A DNA stretch of 64,000 nt. Source: JAPWJZ01 sp966211335 (GTDB taxonomy: Bacteria; Pseudomonadota; Alphaproteobacteria; Micavibrionales; UBA2020). The notes below the pieces were generated by a model. The model did not search any database. It was not told the origin of the DNA and saw only the letters and a program-made list of their open reading frames with translations. Shown one piece after another: positions 61,509 through 64,000 of this stretch. A program made the translations under genes and the position numbers. The stretch lies in the NCBI GenBank assembly GCA_966211335.1, contig CBIHNF010000001.1, positions 186,001 to 250,000 on the forward strand. Direction: 5' to 3'. Position 1 is the stretch's first letter. Each line of letters starts with the position of its first letter.

Positions 61509-61655
61509 ATGATGCATGCGCATGACAGCAAAAATATTGGCGTCAATCACAGCCACCGTTTTAACGGCGCTGGCGCAACAGCTGCGCAGCACATGCCTGC
61601 CCGCATTCCCGAAGCTTTTGTCATTTTCACCTATCAGCCCGAATGGAGCCTATGA
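61509..61655 (+). CDS. Possible 48-residue leader ORF coupled to the sixth paralogue
   Basis: ATG with a very good ribosome site (GGGAAGG, 61497-61503, five bases before). The sequence is His/Ala-rich at first (MMHAHDSKNIGVNHSHRFNG), then AQHMPARIPEAFVIFTYQ, ending in EWSL. The TGA at 61653 is embedded in the starts of the next gene (CTATGATG). No similarity recognised. It could be a real small protein or a translated leader that controls the next gene. Confidence 0.5.
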   Translation: MMHAHDSKNIGVNHSHRFNGAGATAAQHMPARIPEAFVIFTYQPEWSL

Positions 61656-61945
61656 TGCAACTGAGCGATGAATTTAACGGCAATTACAGCACATGGCCGC
61701 TGGCCAGCGGTGTGCTGGAAGTAAGGACAGTGACGGCAGGCGGCTCGATCTACCTGGTGTACGATTTCAACGCCCGCGTCATGTCGGCGCGGGGGAGTTT
61801 GGGCAATGGCGGCTTTTCGGTCACGCCCTTCTCCCAGCTGGATGCCGATTCGCTGCATTACATGCGCGAGCGGCTGGTAAAGCAGGGCGGCAGCCCGCCT
61901 GCCCTGCCACGGGAAACGCCCCAGTCGCCCGGGCCTAAATTTTAA
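61655..61945 (+). CDS. Small paralogous protein 6, dispersed member of the FNF/GGxPPALE family (96 aa)
   Basis: The same closing blocks as the tandem copies at 2599-4430: YDFNARVMSARG (FNF box with following R-V), TPFSQLDADSLHYMRERL and VKQGGSPPALPRE. The N-terminal half differs (GVLEVRTVTAGGSIYLV). GGAG lies six bases before ATG 61655; ATG 61652 and 61643 are also in frame. Followed by a hairpin terminator. Function unknown. Confidence 0.75.
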   Translation: MQLSDEFNGNYSTWPLASGVLEVRTVTAGGSIYLVYDFNARVMSARGSLGNGGFSVTPFSQLDADSLHYMRERLVKQGGSPPALPRETPQSPGPKF

Positions 61946-61975
61946 ATCTTGCCGTCAAATTCCTGTTTTCACAGC

Positions 61976-62007
61976 AAAAACCCCCTGATGTTTCATCCGG
62001 GGGTTTT
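61976..62007 (+). terminator. Rho-independent terminator after the sixth paralogue
   Basis: CCCCC-T-GATG (61981-61990), loop TTT, CATC-C-GGGGG, then TTTTT (62003-62007), with AAAAA before the stem. One internal mismatch. Confidence 0.88.
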
Positions 62008-62032
62008 TGCCATTTTCCATCTCTATCGATAG

Positions 62033-62061
62033 TTGACAGAATAAATGGCCTATGGTAGTTT
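62033..62061 (+). promoter_or_regulatory. Predicted promoter of the 68-residue gene
   Basis: A perfect TTGACA (62033-62038), 17 bases, TAGTTT (62056-62061), between the preceding terminator and the ribosome site of the next gene. Confidence 0.6.
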
Positions 62062-62096
62062 TATTCCAGTTTTTACCGCTAAAAAGGAATTTAATT

Positions 62097-62303
62097 ATGT
62101 TTTTGACATTCAATTTCAACAATTCTTTCAAAGCTGCATCTCCCTCTGACCAAATGTCTTTGAGCGTTTATATGTCCTCGACCTATGGCAGCAACAGCTA
62201 TTGCCATGATAAAGCCGCCACCATCATCATGCCGTCGAACGATGTAACCGGCGCGGAAGCCATGGCGGAAGGCCCCCGCAAGTTCCTGCCCCAGCTGGCC
62301 TGA
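62097..62303 (+). CDS. Small orphan protein in its own transcription unit (68 aa)
   Basis: AAAAAGGAA eight bases before ATG 62097; a longer frame from 62052 would cover the ribosome site and is rejected. Sequence: MFLTFNFNNSFKAASPSDQ, then SVYMSSTYGSNSYCHDKA, ATIIMPSNDVTGAEAMAEG. Ser/Asn/Tyr-rich and polar, with no membrane helix and no family match. Flanked by its own promoter (62033-62061) and a terminator-like hairpin (62365-62395), so it is likely expressed as a single gene. Confidence 0.68.
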   Translation: MFLTFNFNNSFKAASPSDQMSLSVYMSSTYGSNSYCHDKAATIIMPSNDVTGAEAMAEGPRKFLPQLA

Positions 62304-62364
62304 CGCCCGATAAAACTGGACTAAAGGGCGGACTCTTTATATATTGCTGGCATCTTCCCAAAAG

Positions 62365-62395
62365 CGATTGAGACTTTTCAATCGTCGCCTTTTTT
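62365..62395 (+). terminator. Probable terminator after the 68-residue gene
   Basis: CGATTGA (62365-62371) and TCAATCG (62378-62384) form a 7-bp stem with a six-base loop, followed after five bases by TTTTTT. The stem is modest. Confidence 0.55.
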
Positions 62396-62464
62396 ACCAA
62401 AGGGCGCGGCAGCCCGAACTATATCTGCCATTTGGGGACAACAGTTTTATAAGGAGCTATTCAC

Positions 62465-63112
62465 ATGGCCTATCCCCTGATGCCCAAAGCGACCGCCGCC
62501 TGGCTGGTCGACAACACGGCGCTCACCTTTGACCAGATCGCGGAATTCTGCGGCCTTCACCCGCTGGAAATCCAGGCGCTGGCGGACGGCGAAGTCAACT
62601 CCGGCATCATGGGCACCAACCCCATCATGAACGGCGAGCTGACGATGGAAGAAATCGCCCGCTGCGAGAAGAACACCAATGCCAAGCTGAAGATGATGAA
62701 GAACGACCTGCCCAAGCCGCGCGCCCGCTCGAAGGGCCCGCGCTATACGCCGGTCACGAAACGCGCGGAAAAGCCGAACGCGGTTGCCTATCTCATCAAG
62801 AAATACCCGGAACTCGCCGATGTGCAGATCGCGAAACTCGTCGGCTCGACCAAGCCGACGGTTGACGCCATCCGCAACAAAACGCACCCGCTGATGAGCA
62901 CGCTGAAGCCGATCGACCCGCTCAGCATCGGCCTTTGCACCGGCGAAGAACTGGATAAAGCCGTGAAGAAAGCGCAGCGCCGTATCGAGCGCCAGAAAGC
63001 CGGCGGCCCCGCCCATGCGCCGGAAGATGATGAAGACCTGCCGGCGACGGATGAATCGGCGGAAGAGACGAATGACGTTGAATCAGACGTCGAGAACACC
63101 GACGCCGCTTAA
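62465..63112 (+). CDS. trcR: Cell-cycle transcriptional regulator TrcR (DUF1013)
   Basis: Nearly invariant alphaproteobacterial protein, named TrcR in Caulobacter for its cell-cycle role. MAYPLMPKATAAWLVDNTAL, FDQIAEFCGLHPLEIQALADGE, NPIMNGELTMEEI and the second helix-turn-helix-like block KKYPELADVQIAKLVGSTKP with IRNKTHPLMS and LCTGEELDKAV are diagnostic. Acidic C-terminal tail (about 35 residues). AAGGAG precedes the ATG. A single GANTC site (62331-62335) lies 130 bases upstream. Confidence 0.92.
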   Translation: MAYPLMPKATAAWLVDNTALTFDQIAEFCGLHPLEIQALADGEVNSGIMGTNPIMNGELTMEEIARCEKNTNAKLKMMKNDLPKPRARSKGPRYTPVTKRAEKPNAVAYLIKKYPELADVQIAKLVGSTKPTVDAIRNKTHPLMSTLKPIDPLSIGLCTGEELDKAVKKAQRRIERQKAGGPAHAPEDDEDLPATDESAEETNDVESDVENTDAA

Positions 63113-63124
63113 AGACCTCAACGA

Positions 63125-63173
63125 GACAAACAAAAACGGCGCCCCTTTTTAAGGTGGCGCCGTTTTTGTTTGT
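63125..63173. terminator. Bidirectional terminator between trcR and the YdcH-like gene
   Basis: Long stem ACAAACAAAAACGGCGCC with its complement GGCGCCGTTTTTGTTTGT around a CCTTTTTAAGGT loop. A-runs and T-runs on either side serve both convergent genes. Confidence 0.93.
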
Positions 63174-63186
63174 GGTTGTAAGAACC

Positions 63187-63363
63187 TTAAGCCGAGCTGC
63201 CCTGCGACTGCATGCGCTCGATGCGCTCTTTAAGGAGAAGTTTTTCTTCCTTCAGCCGACGGATGATCATGTCATTGCGGGCGGCGTGGGTTGTTTCGCG
63301 GCGGATCTTTTCCTCGAGCGTTTCTTTTTTGCGTCTTAAAGCCTGAAGATGAGTACGAGCCAT
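63187..63363 (-). CDS. YdcH/DUF465 family protein (58 aa)
   Basis: Perfect ribosome site AAGGAGG before the ATG at 63363. A basic, fully helical protein: MARTHLQALRRKKETLEEKI, RRETTHAARNDMIIRRLKEE, KLLLKERIERMQSQGSSA. The pattern 'H...L..(R/K)...L...I..E......(D)...I..LK..KL.LK..I' is that of DUF465 (YdcH) proteins, small coiled-coil proteins of unknown role common in proteobacteria. Too short for many gene callers. Confidence 0.85.
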   Translation of the reverse strand: MARTHLQALRRKKETLEEKIRRETTHAARNDMIIRRLKEEKLLLKERIERMQSQGSSA

Positions 63364-63455
63364 CACTAGTCCTCCTTGGTCAAAGTTTTTTAGAGCAACC
63401 AGATCATGTTACCAAAGGAAGCTTGAAGATTGATTAACGTAACAAGGGATTTTAT

Positions 63456-64000
63456 CTAGGCGGGGTGCTGCAGGAAGGCCCGGATTTCATTTGCCGTTTC
63501 AAGGGCTTGCTCCACCATCATCATATGCCCCGCGCCGGCGATAACGCGGTAAGTCCCCTCCGGCAGCAGGCGGGAAAGCCCCTCGCCTTCCATCGCCCGG
63601 GCCATTTTGTCGTGAGTCGCGGAGATGACAAGGGCGGGCTTGTGCAGCTTGGCGGCAATGGCGGCGCCATCGGCAAAGGCGTTGCAGGCTTCGAGGTCGG
63701 CGGACAGCGCCTTGGGGTTGACGCCGCGCATCATGGCTTCCAGCACCTGCTTCACGGTGGACGCTTCGGTACCGTCCGGGTAAACGCTCCACTTCAGCAT
63801 CAGGCGGATGGTTTCGCCGGGGTTGTCCTTCGCGCCTTTCAGCAAATCTGCATTCACCGGCATTGCGGCTGAAGCGCCGAGGAGGATGATGGATTCAACG
63901 CCCGGCGCATTCGCCGCCTGCAGCGCAATCAGCGCGCCCATGGAATGGCCGAGCAGAACGACCTGGCCTTCCGACGTATCAATGCGTTCCTTCACCCAGT
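63456..64000 (-). CDS. Alpha/beta hydrolase (5' end beyond window)
   Basis: The frame is open to the window edge (WVKERIDTSEGQ), so the start is missing. Nucleophile elbow VVLLGHSMGALIALQAANAP, SIILLGASAAMPV, PALVISATHDKMA (acid) and VIAGAGHMMMVEQ (base His). This fits the small esterase or BioH-like group of the superfamily. The lid region (NPGETIRLMLKWSVYPDG) is short. The substrate is unknown. Confidence 0.9.
   Translation of the reverse strand, partial: WVKERIDTSEGQVVLLGHSMGALIALQAANAPGVESIILLGASAAMPVNADLLKGAKDNPGETIRLMLKWSVYPDGTEASTVKQVLEAMMRGVNPKALSADLEACNAFADGAAIAAKLHKPALVISATHDKMARAMEGEGLSRLLPEGTYRVIAGAGHMMMVEQALETANEIRAFLQHPA

Overview
The window is a chromosomal segment of an alphaproteobacterium. 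Three things point there: the gene content (a dcw cluster running on into lpxC, bamD, recN and ligA; split pntAA/pntAB/pntB transhydrogenase genes; a COQ9-type ubiquinone protein; a DUF1192 protein; a TrcR/DUF1013 cell-cycle regulator), the very dense GANTC (CcrM-type) sites in front of ftsZ, and the moderately GC-rich sequence. I cannot name genus or species. A Micavibrio- or Rhodospirillales-like lineage would fit but is a guess.

Layout. 1-719: the end of an AmpD/AmiD-type amidase. 735-1169: RNase P RNA with its own promoter. 1191-2486: a J-domain-like protein of unknown role. 2532-4478: one promoter, five tandem small paralogous genes of an unrecognised family, and a terminator. 4645-24286: the division and cell-wall (dcw) cluster rsmH, ftsL, ftsI, murE, murF, mraY, murD, ftsW, murG, murC, murB, ddl, ftsQ, ftsA, ftsZ. 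Its genes mostly overlap by a few bases. It is interrupted only by an inverted HAD-phosphatase gene between murB and ddl, and it ends in a strong terminator. 24314-25339: a leftward three-gene unit of small membrane or secreted proteins. 25537-31632: lpxC, bamD, recN, an AT-rich orphan gene and ligA.

31629-47455 is mostly leftward. It holds an 86-residue orphan, two tandem alpha/beta hydrolases, the pnt operon, then (rightward) a putative gluzincin followed by an Fe(II)/2-oxoglutarate-oxygenase-like gene. After these comes a leftward cluster of three M3 oligoendopeptidases with a PAS-GGDEF cyclase, an AbrB-like protein and an ABC1/UbiB-like kinase. 47520-49451: COQ9 followed by two tandem secreted HExxH proteins. 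49452-55630: a complete System I cytochrome c maturation operon in the order ccmABCDEFGHI (leftward). 55721-60453: aconitase, a secreted DotI/IcmL-like protein, a DUF1192 protein and a quinone oxidoreductase. 60549-64000: an AT-rich exported protein, a sixth member of the small family with a new 48-residue ORF in front of it, a 68-residue orphan gene with its own promoter and terminator, trcR, a YdcH/DUF465 protein, and the 3' part of an alpha/beta hydrolase gene at the window edge.

How it fits together. The core is growth and division: lipid-linked precursor synthesis (mur, mraY), septal polymerisation (ftsW, ftsI), the divisome (ftsL, ftsQ, ftsA, ftsZ) and outer-membrane assembly (lpxC, bamD), with likely cell-cycle control at ftsZ through GANTC methylation. 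A second theme is respiration (pnt, COQ9, ABC1 kinase, ccm, aconitase). The least explained parts are the small FNF/GGxPPALE family, the unusual density of putative metallopeptidases, and the small membrane-protein unit behind ftsZ. No tRNA, CRISPR array, insertion sequence or prophage was recognised.
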